Assembly (NCBI RefSeq): GCF_943914015.1
Contig: NZ_CALUAK010000039.1
Coordinates: 1 to 19,823 of the forward strand
DNA length: 19,823 nt
Direction of reading: 5' to 3'
DNA from: an uncultured Corynebacterium sp.
GTDB taxonomy: Bacteria > Actinomycetota > Actinomycetes > Mycobacteriales > Mycobacteriaceae
Positions 1 through 6,125 of the stretch are shown here, piece by piece. The notes below the pieces were generated by a model. That model saw nothing but the letters and a program-made list of their open reading frames with translations, was not told where the DNA came from and did not search any database. The position numbers and the translations under genes are program-made. Position 1 is the first letter of the stretch. Each line of letters starts with the position of its first letter.

Positions 1-657
1 GACGAAGATGTTGCCGGGGCCGGTAATCATGTCGACGGGCTCAAAATCCTCGTCGCCGTAGGCCAAAAGTCCGATGGCCTGGGCGCCACCGACGGCCCAC
101 ACCTCATCGACGCCGAGCAGCGCGCACACGGCGAGGACAGTGGGGTGCGGGTAGCCGCCGTTATCCTTCTGCGGCGGCGAGGCGACGACGAGGGTGTCGA
201 CGCCCGCGGCCTGGGAGGGCACAACGTTCATGATGACGGAGGAGGGGTACACGGCGTTACCGCCGGGCACGTAGAGTCCCACGCGGGAAATCGGGATGAA
301 CTTCTGCGTGACGGTGGCTCCGGGTGCGAGGTTCACCTCGACATCGTCGGGCTTTTGTGCTTCATGGACTGCCCGCACACGGGAAATGGCACTGGTGAGG
401 GCCTTCGTTAGATCCGGGTCGAGCGCGTCGGCTGCCTCCTGGCACAGCTCTGCGGGGACGCGGAGGTGTGGCGGGCGGATGCCGTCGAACTTCTCGCTGT
501 ATTCGAGGGCCGCGGCTGCGCCCTCTGTTTTGAGCTTGTCGACGATGGGTCGCACTGTGTCCAGCATTGCGTCCACGGACTGGTGGCCACGTGGCACGAT
601 CCGTCGCAATTCACGGTCGGAGTAGGTGCGTGTAGAAATGTCGATCGTTCGCAACAT
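1..657 (-). CDS. hisD: Histidinol dehydrogenase, N-terminal 219 residues (3' end outside window)
   Basis: Histidinol dehydrogenase oxidises L-histidinol to L-histidine with two NAD+ in the last two steps of histidine synthesis, in the cytosol. The translation begins MLRTIDISTRTYSDRELRR and carries the family landmarks VGLYVPGGNAVYPSSVIMN, VVASPP, LGVDEVWAVGGAQAIGLLAYG and DMITGPGNIFV. It runs off the window at residue 219, about half the usual ~430-440 residues, so the zinc ligands and the catalytic Glu-His pair are not visible. The ATG at 657 is chosen because an AAGGAG Shine-Dalgarno lies five bases upstream. In actinobacteria hisD normally leads a hisDCB operon running in this direction. 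Identification is secure; only completeness is unknown. Confidence 0.95.
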   Translation of the reverse strand, partial: MLRTIDISTRTYSDRELRRIVPRGHQSVDAMLDTVRPIVDKLKTEGAAAALEYSEKFDGIRPPHLRVPAELCQEAADALDPDLTKALTSAISRVRAVHEAQKPDDVEVNLAPGATVTQKFIPISRVGLYVPGGNAVYPSSVIMNVVPSQAAGVDTLVVASPPQKDNGGYPHPTVLAVCALLGVDEVWAVGGAQAIGLLAYGDEDFEPVDMITGPGNIFV

Positions 658-697
658 GGCGACTCCTTAGCATAGCTGGGATGCAGTATAACCTTCT

Positions 698-726
698 ATT
701 ATCCCCATTTGTCCACGTCACGGCAA
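698..726 (-). promoter_or_regulatory. Predicted hisD promoter
   Basis: Read on the minus strand, TTGCCG (721-726) is followed by 17 bases and GATAAT (698-703), which fits a housekeeping sigma-A-type promoter. Transcription would start near 691 and give a 5' UTR of about 35 bases containing the AAGGAG ribosome site. A second possible -10, TATACT, lies at 685-690. I see no attenuator-like leader peptide or histidine codon run. Confidence 0.45.
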
Positions 727-747
727 TCTTTCTTATATATAAGACTT

Positions 748-1260
748 TTATTCGGCGTTCGAAGTAGTTGTGTAGACACCGTACAGCCACGTCGCCGCGG
801 CAGCCAGAGGAGCCCACAAAAAGGCCGCACCCACCTCAACGGAGCTGCGTACCGTCACCATCGCACCCTCCGGCCCCATGAGCGCGTCGCTATCAGTGAG
901 CAGGTACGCCACCGAATGCCCCGTCGCCAGCACTGTGAGCGCGGCAACGAGTGCGAGCACGACGGCAACTAGCTGCCCGGTGATCTTCTTGCTCACGCGG
1001 GAACACGCAGCACCGATCACGACCCCGCCGAGAACGACAAGGACGAGGTAGCCGATATACAGGGGAAAATCATGGGCGCCGTAGTCCGCCGGCGGCATGA
1101 AGGAGCCCTCCCCCAGCGTTTCCACCTCGGCGCGGGGCGAAAAGAAACCCCACGCAGCACCAACCACGCCCGACAGGACGAGGGTTAAAGCGGTGATGCC
1201 GGACAGGTCGCCGACAATTCTGCGTGGGGTTCTCGTTGGGGCCATGCTCGTTGCAGTCAT
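748..1260 (-). CDS. Conserved four-helix membrane protein of unknown function
   Basis: This 170-residue protein has four likely membrane helices, at about residues 20-40, 66-87, 93-120 and 142-165. The N-terminus is basic (RTPRR), and the first periplasmic loop contains an acidic stretch. I recognise no catalytic motif, and I cannot assign a function. It is sandwiched between the lipoprotein gene (18-bp gap) and hisD (90-bp gap), all on the minus strand, an arrangement that recalls the hisD neighbourhood of C. glutamicum. The ATG at 1260 is the likely start; an in-frame ATG at 1245 would remove five residues. No clear Shine-Dalgarno is seen, so it may be read from a leaderless transcript or by coupling to the upstream lipoprotein gene. 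Confidence 0.75.
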   Translation of the reverse strand: MTATSMAPTRTPRRIVGDLSGITALTLVLSGVVGAAWGFFSPRAEVETLGEGSFMPPADYGAHDFPLYIGYLVLVVLGGVVIGAACSRVSKKITGQLVAVVLALVAALTVLATGHSVAYLLTDSDALMGPEGAMVTVRSSVEVGAAFLWAPLAAAATWLYGVYTTTSNAE

Positions 1261-1268
1261 GGCCTACA

Positions 1269-1274
1269 AGTGTA
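1269..1274 (-). promoter_or_regulatory. Possible -10 element for a leaderless transcript of the membrane-protein gene
   Basis: On the minus strand TACACT lies eight bases before the ATG at 1260, the spacing expected for a leaderless mRNA. It sits in the 18-bp gap after the lipoprotein stop codon. No good -35 is visible, so read-through from the lipoprotein gene is equally possible. Confidence 0.3.
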
Positions 1275-1278
1275 GCTT

Positions 1279-1935
1279 CTAGTTACACATCTTCCAGCGG
1301 CCGTCCTCGCGGAGGAACTTCATCGTGCCGGACTGGGTCTGGCCCTGCGAGGTCGTGGTCACCCATGCGGATGCCTCGTTGCCGTTGACGGTGATCTCTT
1401 CGATGGCATCGATGGTGGAACGGGTCTCCTGGTACTGCGGGATCTGCTCAAGCGGGATCTCCGGCACCTGGGACAGATCGACGGCGCCCTGGCCACCGGC
1501 CTCCTCGATAACGCGCTGGCACGTGTTGTCCAGGAAGTTGCCCATGAATGCGCGCAGCGACGGTGCCCACGTGACTGACTGAACGAGGTCAGCGATAGCC
1601 TGGGCATCCTCCGGGCTTGCGGGCTCACCCTCGACGGGGGCGAGAACCTCGGGTGCCGGCACCTGTGGCAGTGGTGCCATCTCAGGCTCAGCGGGCTGCT
1701 CTTCGACGAGCGTTTCCGGAGCCTCATGGGAGGTGGTCGGAGACGGCGTGCCAGAGGTCGAAGTCTCCTCCTCCGGCGTGGCGGTCACCTGCGTCGTGCG
1801 GGTGTTCACGTTGGTCTCCGTCACCGGTTCTGCAGCCTGCTCATTATTGTCCTTGTTGCACGCGGTGGCGCTAAAAGCAACGGTAGACGCCATTGCCAGG
1901 GCGATAAACTTCTTCGAACCTGCACTCATTTTCAC
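1279..1935 (-). CDS. Secreted lipoprotein with T/E/P-rich linker and NTF2-like C-terminal region
   Basis: The 218-residue product starts MKMSAGSKKFIALAMAS and has a lipobox-like ATAC that would make Cys26 the lipidated residue after signal peptidase II cleavage. This predicts a surface protein tethered to the outer face of the cytoplasmic membrane. Residues ~27-110 are a low-complexity Thr/Glu/Pro linker. Residues ~110-218 form a compact domain ending in EDGRWKMC, a pattern seen in NTF2-like/SnoaL-like actinobacterial lipoproteins; that fold is my inference. Cys139 and Cys217 could form a disulfide. The start is GTG at 1935 or ATG at 1929; AAGGAG lies 12 bases before the GTG, so the distance does not decide it. 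Function is unknown. Confidence 0.85.
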   Translation of the reverse strand: MKMSAGSKKFIALAMASTVAFSATACNKDNNEQAAEPVTETNVNTRTTQVTATPEEETSTSGTPSPTTSHEAPETLVEEQPAEPEMAPLPQVPAPEVLAPVEGEPASPEDAQAIADLVQSVTWAPSLRAFMGNFLDNTCQRVIEEAGGQGAVDLSQVPEIPLEQIPQYQETRSTIDAIEEITVNGNEASAWVTTTSQGQTQSGTMKFLREDGRWKMCN

Positions 1936-2263
1936 GATGGTCTTCGTCTCCTTATTAATTCATGGTCGTTTCACCGTGCTGCACCAAGATACACCGTCCA
2001 CCCGCTCCTTCGCAGGCATTCGGGATTCCCGGTTACTGCAAAACAGCGAGTAAAGACAGGGGCAGTCTCCGGTTAGGCACGGTAGCAGACTTTCCAATCT
2101 TTCACTTACACTATCACCGCACAGTTTCTATCGTTACAGGTGCGACACCATTTTCTGGTCATTGTGCGCCCATTATGTGGGTTTTCCCTTTCTTCCGGCA
2201 GCCAATCCCTATTCTCACCGAAATGTGTCACACTATCTCCACCGTTTTCCCAGCCAGGACCTA

Positions 2264-2273
2264 AAGCGGGGTT
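2264..2273 (+). repeat. AAGCGGGGTT motif, copy 1 (upstream of tetR-like gene)
   Basis: The ten bases AAGCGGGGTT, preceded by ACCTA, recur at 3200-3209 on the far side of the TetR gene. This copy runs into ACCCC, so it forms part of an imperfect 8+1+8 palindrome. A shared operator is possible but unproven; a ten-base match in 20 kb could also be chance. Confidence 0.3.
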
Positions 2274-2392
2274 ACCCCTCCCCCCTCGCGCAACCACGGA
2301 GGAGATGGGCGTCGACAAGCAAAAACGACCTGACGAGACCACCGGATGGTGACCGACACCCTTGAAAGGGAAGTATTTTCGCAGTAAAACAA

Positions 2393-2411
2393 CCGGGGGA
2401 TTGACCCCCGG
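2393..2411. promoter_or_regulatory. 19-bp perfect palindrome, candidate TetR operator
   Basis: CCGGGGG is separated by ATTGA from its exact complement CCCCCGG. The right edge is 33 bases before the -10 of the TetR gene. TetR-family proteins usually bind palindromes of this size near their own promoter, so autoregulation is a reasonable inference. On the minus strand the stem is followed by TTGTTTTAC, so a weak terminator is the alternative, although no minus-strand gene precedes it. Confidence 0.45.
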
Positions 2412-2444
2412 CAGGACCCCATCCCCTGACGCATTAGTTTCCAC

Positions 2445-2450
2445 TACAAT
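2445..2450 (+). promoter_or_regulatory. -10 element for leaderless TetR-family mRNA
   Basis: TACAAT matches the -10 consensus at five of six bases and ends eight bases before the GTG at 2459. No Shine-Dalgarno exists near any in-frame start. This places the transcription start on or next to the GTG and argues against the TTG at 2450, which overlaps the -10 itself. The -35 is not recognisable. Confidence 0.5.
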
Positions 2451-2458
2451 TGCCTAAC

Positions 2459-3034
2459 GTGCACTTGGACAGAGATAAAATTATTGCAGCAGGACTTGAA
2501 ATCCTGGACACGTACGGTCTCGCGGATATGACGATTCGCCGGATTGCGGGCAAACTTAACTCTGCGCCGGGTTCCATCTACTGGCACGTGAAGAATAAGC
2601 AAGAGCTTATCGCCCTTATCGGCCACGCCATCATCGACCAGATGGACACGGACCAGGACACCACTGCAGACATGCTCCGCGAACTGCGTCGGGCTATGCT
2701 GGAGTTCCGCGACGGATGTGAAGTGGTGGCCGCAGCCAACAACTCTGGACTCGTTCGCGACGACCTCATCCGCCTCATCCGGATGCCAGACGAGAACCTG
2801 ACAGAAACGGCTGCCTCTGCCCTGCTCAGTTTCACTCTCGGCCACGTGCAGTACGAGCAGTTCCAGCGCCAGCTTCTCGCCCTCGACGCGGCAGCCACCC
2901 AAGGCAGCGATGACAAGAGTGCCAAGCGTGTCGCCGCGAAGATCGCCGACCTTCAGGAAAAGGAAGCCGAGGAAGGAAACCGCCTCTTCGAAGAAGGCCT
3001 CGAGGCCATCCTCCGCGGTATTTCCACCGATTAG
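2459..3034 (+). CDS. TetR/AcrR-family transcriptional regulator
   Basis: This 191-residue protein has the TetR N-terminal DNA-binding domain. Helix 1 is DRDKIIAAGLEILDTYGLADM, followed by the helix-turn-helix TIRRIAGKLNSAPGSIYWHV at residues ~25-44 and the KNKQELI linker. The C-terminal ligand-binding and dimer region is helical and resembles the TetR_C class of tetracycline-type repressors; its ligand cannot be deduced. GTG 2459 is preferred because a -10 element ends eight bases upstream, giving a leaderless mRNA; TTG 2450 would add three residues. It lies between a divergent lipoprotein gene and glgX, both behind ~500-bp gaps, so either could be a target as well as its own promoter. Confidence 0.9.
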   Translation: MHLDRDKIIAAGLEILDTYGLADMTIRRIAGKLNSAPGSIYWHVKNKQELIALIGHAIIDQMDTDQDTTADMLRELRRAMLEFRDGCEVVAAANNSGLVRDDLIRLIRMPDENLTETAASALLSFTLGHVQYEQFQRQLLALDAAATQGSDDKSAKRVAAKIADLQEKEAEEGNRLFEEGLEAILRGISTD

Positions 3035-3199
3035 CCTCGCCCCGCTTTCTGTAAAACGCGTACACGCACCGCGCGCAGGCACGCTGGGAGCCCGAAACCC
3101 CGCGGGAATGGCACGGGTAGTTCGGGTCCACCAGACGACTCGACCCCACCCCCAACACGACTGTGAACACTGATTACTTTCCCACTAGAAAGCACCTCT

Positions 3200-3209
3200 A
3201 AGCGGGGTT
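3200..3209 (+). repeat. AAGCGGGGTT motif, copy 2 (downstream of tetR-like gene)
   Basis: Same ten bases and orientation as at 2264-2273, here preceded by ACCTCT and followed by TGGG. Unlike copy 1 it is not part of a palindrome, which weakens the operator idea. Confidence 0.3.
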
Positions 3210-3241
3210 TGGGACGGAAAATTGCCGACCCACTCACCCAT

Positions 3242-3257
3242 TGTGGCCATTCACACA
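3242..3257. promoter_or_regulatory. Weak GlxR (CRP-type)-like site upstream of glgX
   Basis: TGTGG-CCATTC-ACACA matches the GlxR consensus TGTGA-N6-TCACA at eight of ten defined positions. GlxR is the global cAMP-responsive regulator in corynebacteria and controls carbon-storage genes there. The site is about 300 bp from the glgX start, far for a direct effect, so this is only a suggestion. Confidence 0.22.
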
Positions 3258-3537
3258 CTTGCGCCGTAATACGTCATTCCCCACGCCTACTGCAGGTTCA
3301 ACCGGGGAGCCCCACGCCTCCTGAAACAGCCAACCCGAACAGAAGCAGCATTGTTCAACACATAGGACTACCTGGCCTTTTGATAAACGAAAAGAAAATC
3401 CAATCTACACATCTGCTACAAGCTGCGCGCCCAGCTAACATACAGCTCGTTCCGGGTTTTCCAGGTATTGCTAACTATCGAACGGTGACCCGTGCGCCAC
3501 GGAGTGCGCTCAACTCACAGTTGGAAAAAATTGACGA

Positions 3538-3543
3538 TAAACT
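3538..3543 (+). promoter_or_regulatory. Possible -10 element for leaderless glgX mRNA
   Basis: TAAACT (TANNNT class) ends eight bases before the glgX ATG at 3552, and no Shine-Dalgarno is visible. A start further upstream in frame (3492) would place the hexamer inside the gene and adds residues unlike GlgX proteins. No convincing -35 is seen. Confidence 0.35.
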
Positions 3544-3551
3544 GGCCCATT

Positions 3552-5756
3552 ATGAGTGAAGTTAATCAGCCTTCTATGGAAATCTGGCCCGGCCAGGCGT
3601 ACCCTCTCGGTTCGACCTATGACGGCGCAGGCACCAATTTCGCGCTATTCAGCGACATTGCAGACAAAGTAGAACTGTGCTTGCTCGACAGCGACAACAC
3701 AGAAACCCGAATTGAACTTACCGAGGTAGATGCCAACATCTGGCACGCCTACCTCCCCGGCATTCAGCCAGGCCAGCGGTACGGCTACCGCGTCCACGGC
3801 CCCTACGATCCCGCCAACGGCCACCGCTGCGACCCCAACAAGCTGCTGGTGGACCCCTACTCCCGCGCCTTTGACGGCGAGTATGACGGCGACGCATCGC
3901 TGTTCTCCTATGACATCAACGATCCGGACAATCCCGAGGGACGCAACACCGAGGACTCCCTCGGCCACACGATGAAGTCCGTCGTGGTCAACCCCTTCTT
4001 CGACTGGGGTGACGACAAGGCCCCGAAGATTCCCTACAGCGAATCGGTTATCTACGAAGGCCACGTCAAGGGCCTGACCATGACCCACCCGGACATTCCC
4101 GAAAACATTCGCGGCACCTACGCAGGCCTTGCCCACCCGGCGATCATCGAGTACCTCCAGGACCTGGGCATCACTGCCCTTGAGCTGATGCCTATTCACC
4201 AGTTCTTCCAGGACGATCGCCTGCGCGAGTTGGAGCTGCGCAACTACTGGGGCTACAACACCCTCGGCTTCTTCGCCCCGCAGCAGGACTACTCGGCATC
4301 GACCAAACCCGGCGATGCTGTGAGCGAGTTCAAGGGAATGGTGCGCGCCTACCACGAGGCCGGCATCGAAATCATCCTCGACGTGGTGTACAACCACACC
4401 GCTGAGGGCAACCACATGGGCCCGACCATCTCCTTCAGGGGCATCGACAACGCGGCCTACTACCGGCTTGTCGACGGCGACCCGCAGCACTACATGGACT
4501 ACACCGGCACGGGTAACTCCCTCAACGTGCGCCACCCGCACTCACTGCAGCTCATCATGGATAGCCTGCGTTACTGGGTGACGGAGATGCACGTCGATGG
4601 CTTCCGCTTCGACCTCGCCTCCACGCTTGCCCGCGAACTGCATGACGTGGACCGCCTGTCGAGCTTCTTCGACCTCGTCCAGCAGGATCCGGTCGTCTCC
4701 CGCGTCAAGCTCATCGCTGAGCCCTGGGACGTGGGCGAAGGCGGCTACCAGGTGGGTAACTTCCCACCCCTGTGGACGGAGTGGAACGGTAAGTACCGCG
4801 ACACGGTGCGCGACTTCTGGCGCGGTGAGCCCGCCACCCTCGGCGAGTTCGCCTCCCGCCTCACCGGGTCCTCGGATCTGTACTCCAATAACAATCGTCG
4901 CCCCACGGCATCCATCAACTTCGTCACTGCCCACGACGGCTTCACCCTCAATGACTTGGTCTCCTACAACGAGAAGCACAACGAGGCCAACGGCGAGGAT
5001 GGTCGCGATGGCGAAAGCCACAACCGCAGCTGGAACTGTGGCGTGGAAGGCCCGACGGATGACCCGGAGATCCTTGCTCTGCGCGCCCAGCAGCGCCGCA
5101 ACTTCCTCACCACCTTGCTGGTGAGCCAGGGCACCCCGATGATCAGCCACGGTGACGAACTGGGACGCACACAGTTCGGTAACAACAACGTGTACTGTCA
5201 GGACAACGAAATCTCCTGGCTCGACTGGTCCAAATACGAGGACAACCAAGACCTGTTCCAGTTCACCAAGCGCCTCATCCAGCTGCGCAAGGACCACCCG
5301 GTCCTTCGCCGTCGTCAGTTCTTCGCCGGCGGCCCGCTGGGCGACGAGTCCGCGCACCGCGATATTGCATGGTTGGCCACGGACGGCAAGCTCATGGACC
5401 AGGCTGACTGGGACTTCTACTTTGGTAAGGCCCTCATGGTGTTCCTCAACGGCCAGGAGATCGCTGAGCCGGATGCCCGTGGCAACAAGGTCGAGGACGA
5501 TTCCTTCCTTCTGTGCTTCAACGCGGCCCACACCGATGTGGAGTTCACCATGCCTGTCGGCACCTACGGCGCCAGCTGGCGGGTCCTCATCGATACGACA
5601 GAGCCCACCGGCAACGGCGAAAGTGGTGTCATCCTCACCGCTGGTGAAAAGGTCATGATCCCGGCCCGTTCCACCATCGTCGCTGTGCAAAACGAGCCCC
5701 CGGTTTCCGGCGCCCCCAAGGGTGGCGGACTAGTTAAGGGCTACGAGGAGAAGTAA
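3552..5756 (+). CDS. glgX: Glycogen debranching enzyme (isoamylase-type, GH13_11)
   Basis: GlgX hydrolyses alpha-1,6 branch points of glycogen or limit dextrin and releases linear malto-oligosaccharides in the cytosol. The 734-residue protein has an N-terminal CBM48/isoamylase N domain (~10-110: PLGSTYDGAGTNFALFS, GYRVHGPYDP). The GH13 barrel carries all four conserved regions: DVVYNHT (Asp277), GFRFDLAS (nucleophile Asp354), LIAEPWDVG (acid/base Glu390) and VTAHDGFTLND (Asp462). A C-terminal beta domain follows from ~600. Length fits the actinobacterial GlgX/TreX group (~720 residues). ATG 3552 starts MSEVNQPSMEIWPGQAYPLG, the usual N-terminus. It is monocistronic, closed by a strong terminator. 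Its products are substrates for TreY and TreZ encoded downstream. Confidence 0.95.
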   Translation: MSEVNQPSMEIWPGQAYPLGSTYDGAGTNFALFSDIADKVELCLLDSDNTETRIELTEVDANIWHAYLPGIQPGQRYGYRVHGPYDPANGHRCDPNKLLVDPYSRAFDGEYDGDASLFSYDINDPDNPEGRNTEDSLGHTMKSVVVNPFFDWGDDKAPKIPYSESVIYEGHVKGLTMTHPDIPENIRGTYAGLAHPAIIEYLQDLGITALELMPIHQFFQDDRLRELELRNYWGYNTLGFFAPQQDYSASTKPGDAVSEFKGMVRAYHEAGIEIILDVVYNHTAEGNHMGPTISFRGIDNAAYYRLVDGDPQHYMDYTGTGNSLNVRHPHSLQLIMDSLRYWVTEMHVDGFRFDLASTLARELHDVDRLSSFFDLVQQDPVVSRVKLIAEPWDVGEGGYQVGNFPPLWTEWNGKYRDTVRDFWRGEPATLGEFASRLTGSSDLYSNNNRRPTASINFVTAHDGFTLNDLVSYNEKHNEANGEDGRDGESHNRSWNCGVEGPTDDPEILALRAQQRRNFLTTLLVSQGTPMISHGDELGRTQFGNNNVYCQDNEISWLDWSKYEDNQDLFQFTKRLIQLRKDHPVLRRRQFFAGGPLGDESAHRDIAWLATDGKLMDQADWDFYFGKALMVFLNGQEIAEPDARGNKVEDDSFLLCFNAAHTDVEFTMPVGTYGASWRVLIDTTEPTGNGESGVILTAGEKVMIPARSTIVAVQNEPPVSGAPKGGGLVKGYEEK

Positions 5757-5776
5757 CTCCCGCCGCACCGCACGGC

Positions 5777-5823
5777 AGCAGCGCCAGCGCGACCACGTGT
5801 CGCCGGCGCTGCTTCCTTTTTCT
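5777..5823 (+). terminator. Rho-independent terminator after glgX
   Basis: AGCAGCGCC (5777-5785) pairs perfectly with GGCGCTGCT (5805-5813), with partial pairing inside the loop. The stem is followed by TTCCTTTTTC. It begins 21 bp after the glgX stop codon. Confidence 0.85.
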
Positions 5824-6125
5824 CCTCCACGCCGACTGACCACCGCCAGGCCACAAGGCCACCACCAAGCCGCTCCCAAACTAAACCAAACTAAACCCCG
5901 TCTGGTGAGCTGCGTTGCCCGGCATCAACGGGGAAACAGCACGGACCCCACGAGCTACACGGCCACATCTAAAGCAAGCGCGCCCACTAAGGGATTCAAC
6001 CGAGGTAGCGACCACAACCGAGCAGGTATTCGAAGCCCCCGGACTGTGCGTGAGGACGAACGGTAAAGTAGGCATAGACGGCGCGTCGAGTGCGCGAAAA
6101 ACGGCAACAGAAGGGGCAAATAACA
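5824..6125 (+). other. 300-bp intergenic region upstream of the exonuclease gene
   Basis: No gene is evident. It contains an exact tandem pair of the ten-base unit CAAACTAAAC at 5877-5896 and a weak TANNNT hexamer (TAAAGT, 6064-6069) that could serve the exonuclease gene. I see no convincing -35. Confidence 0.45.
5877..5896 (+). repeat. Tandem 10-bp repeat (CAAACTAAAC x2)
   Basis: Two perfect, adjacent copies of CAAACTAAAC lie in the gap between glgX and the exonuclease gene. The ten-base period is about one helical turn, so the A-tracts are phased; a protein site or bend is possible, and chance is also possible. Confidence 0.5.

Larger units (their letters stand above)
1936..2458. other. 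520-bp divergent intergenic region between lipoprotein and TetR genes
   Basis: No convincing coding sequence is present. The open frames here are Cys/Arg/Pro-rich and have no ribosome site. It must hold the promoter of the minus-strand lipoprotein gene; a weak -10 candidate (TATCTT on the minus strand) lies at 1986-1991. It also holds the TetR promoter at its right end. Other structure includes a GGGGT-T-ACCCC small palindrome near 2268-2278 and a 19-bp palindrome at 2393-2411. The length and lower GC fit a regulatory region. Confidence 0.6.
3035..3551 (+). other. 517-bp intergenic region upstream of glgX
   Basis: I see no credible gene: the open frames lack ribosome sites and have no protein-like composition. 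The region becomes AT-richer towards glgX. It contains the second AAGCGGGGTT copy, a weak GlxR-like site at 3242-3257, and a -10-like hexamer just before glgX. There is no clear terminator after the TetR gene, so read-through into glgX cannot be excluded. Confidence 0.55.

Noticed and set aside
2224..2233. TGTG-T-CACA palindrome in the lipoprotein-TetR gap as a GlxR site
   Set aside because: The half-sites are separated by one base instead of the eight between TGTG and CACA in the consensus, so it does not fit the CRP-type site.
2106..2444. 112-residue minus-strand frame in the lipoprotein-TetR gap
   Set aside because: GTG start without ribosome site, residue composition unlike a folded protein, and it reads through the palindrome and other regulatory sequence.
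3492..3551. Longer glgX start adding 20 residues
   Set aside because: The extra residues (MRHGVRSTHSWKK...) do not resemble GlgX N-termini, and the extension would contain the likely -10 element.
3209..3559. 116-residue plus-strand frame ending at the glgX start
   Set aside because: No ribosome site, Pro/Arg/His-rich low-quality translation, and it lies in an AT-richer regulatory region.
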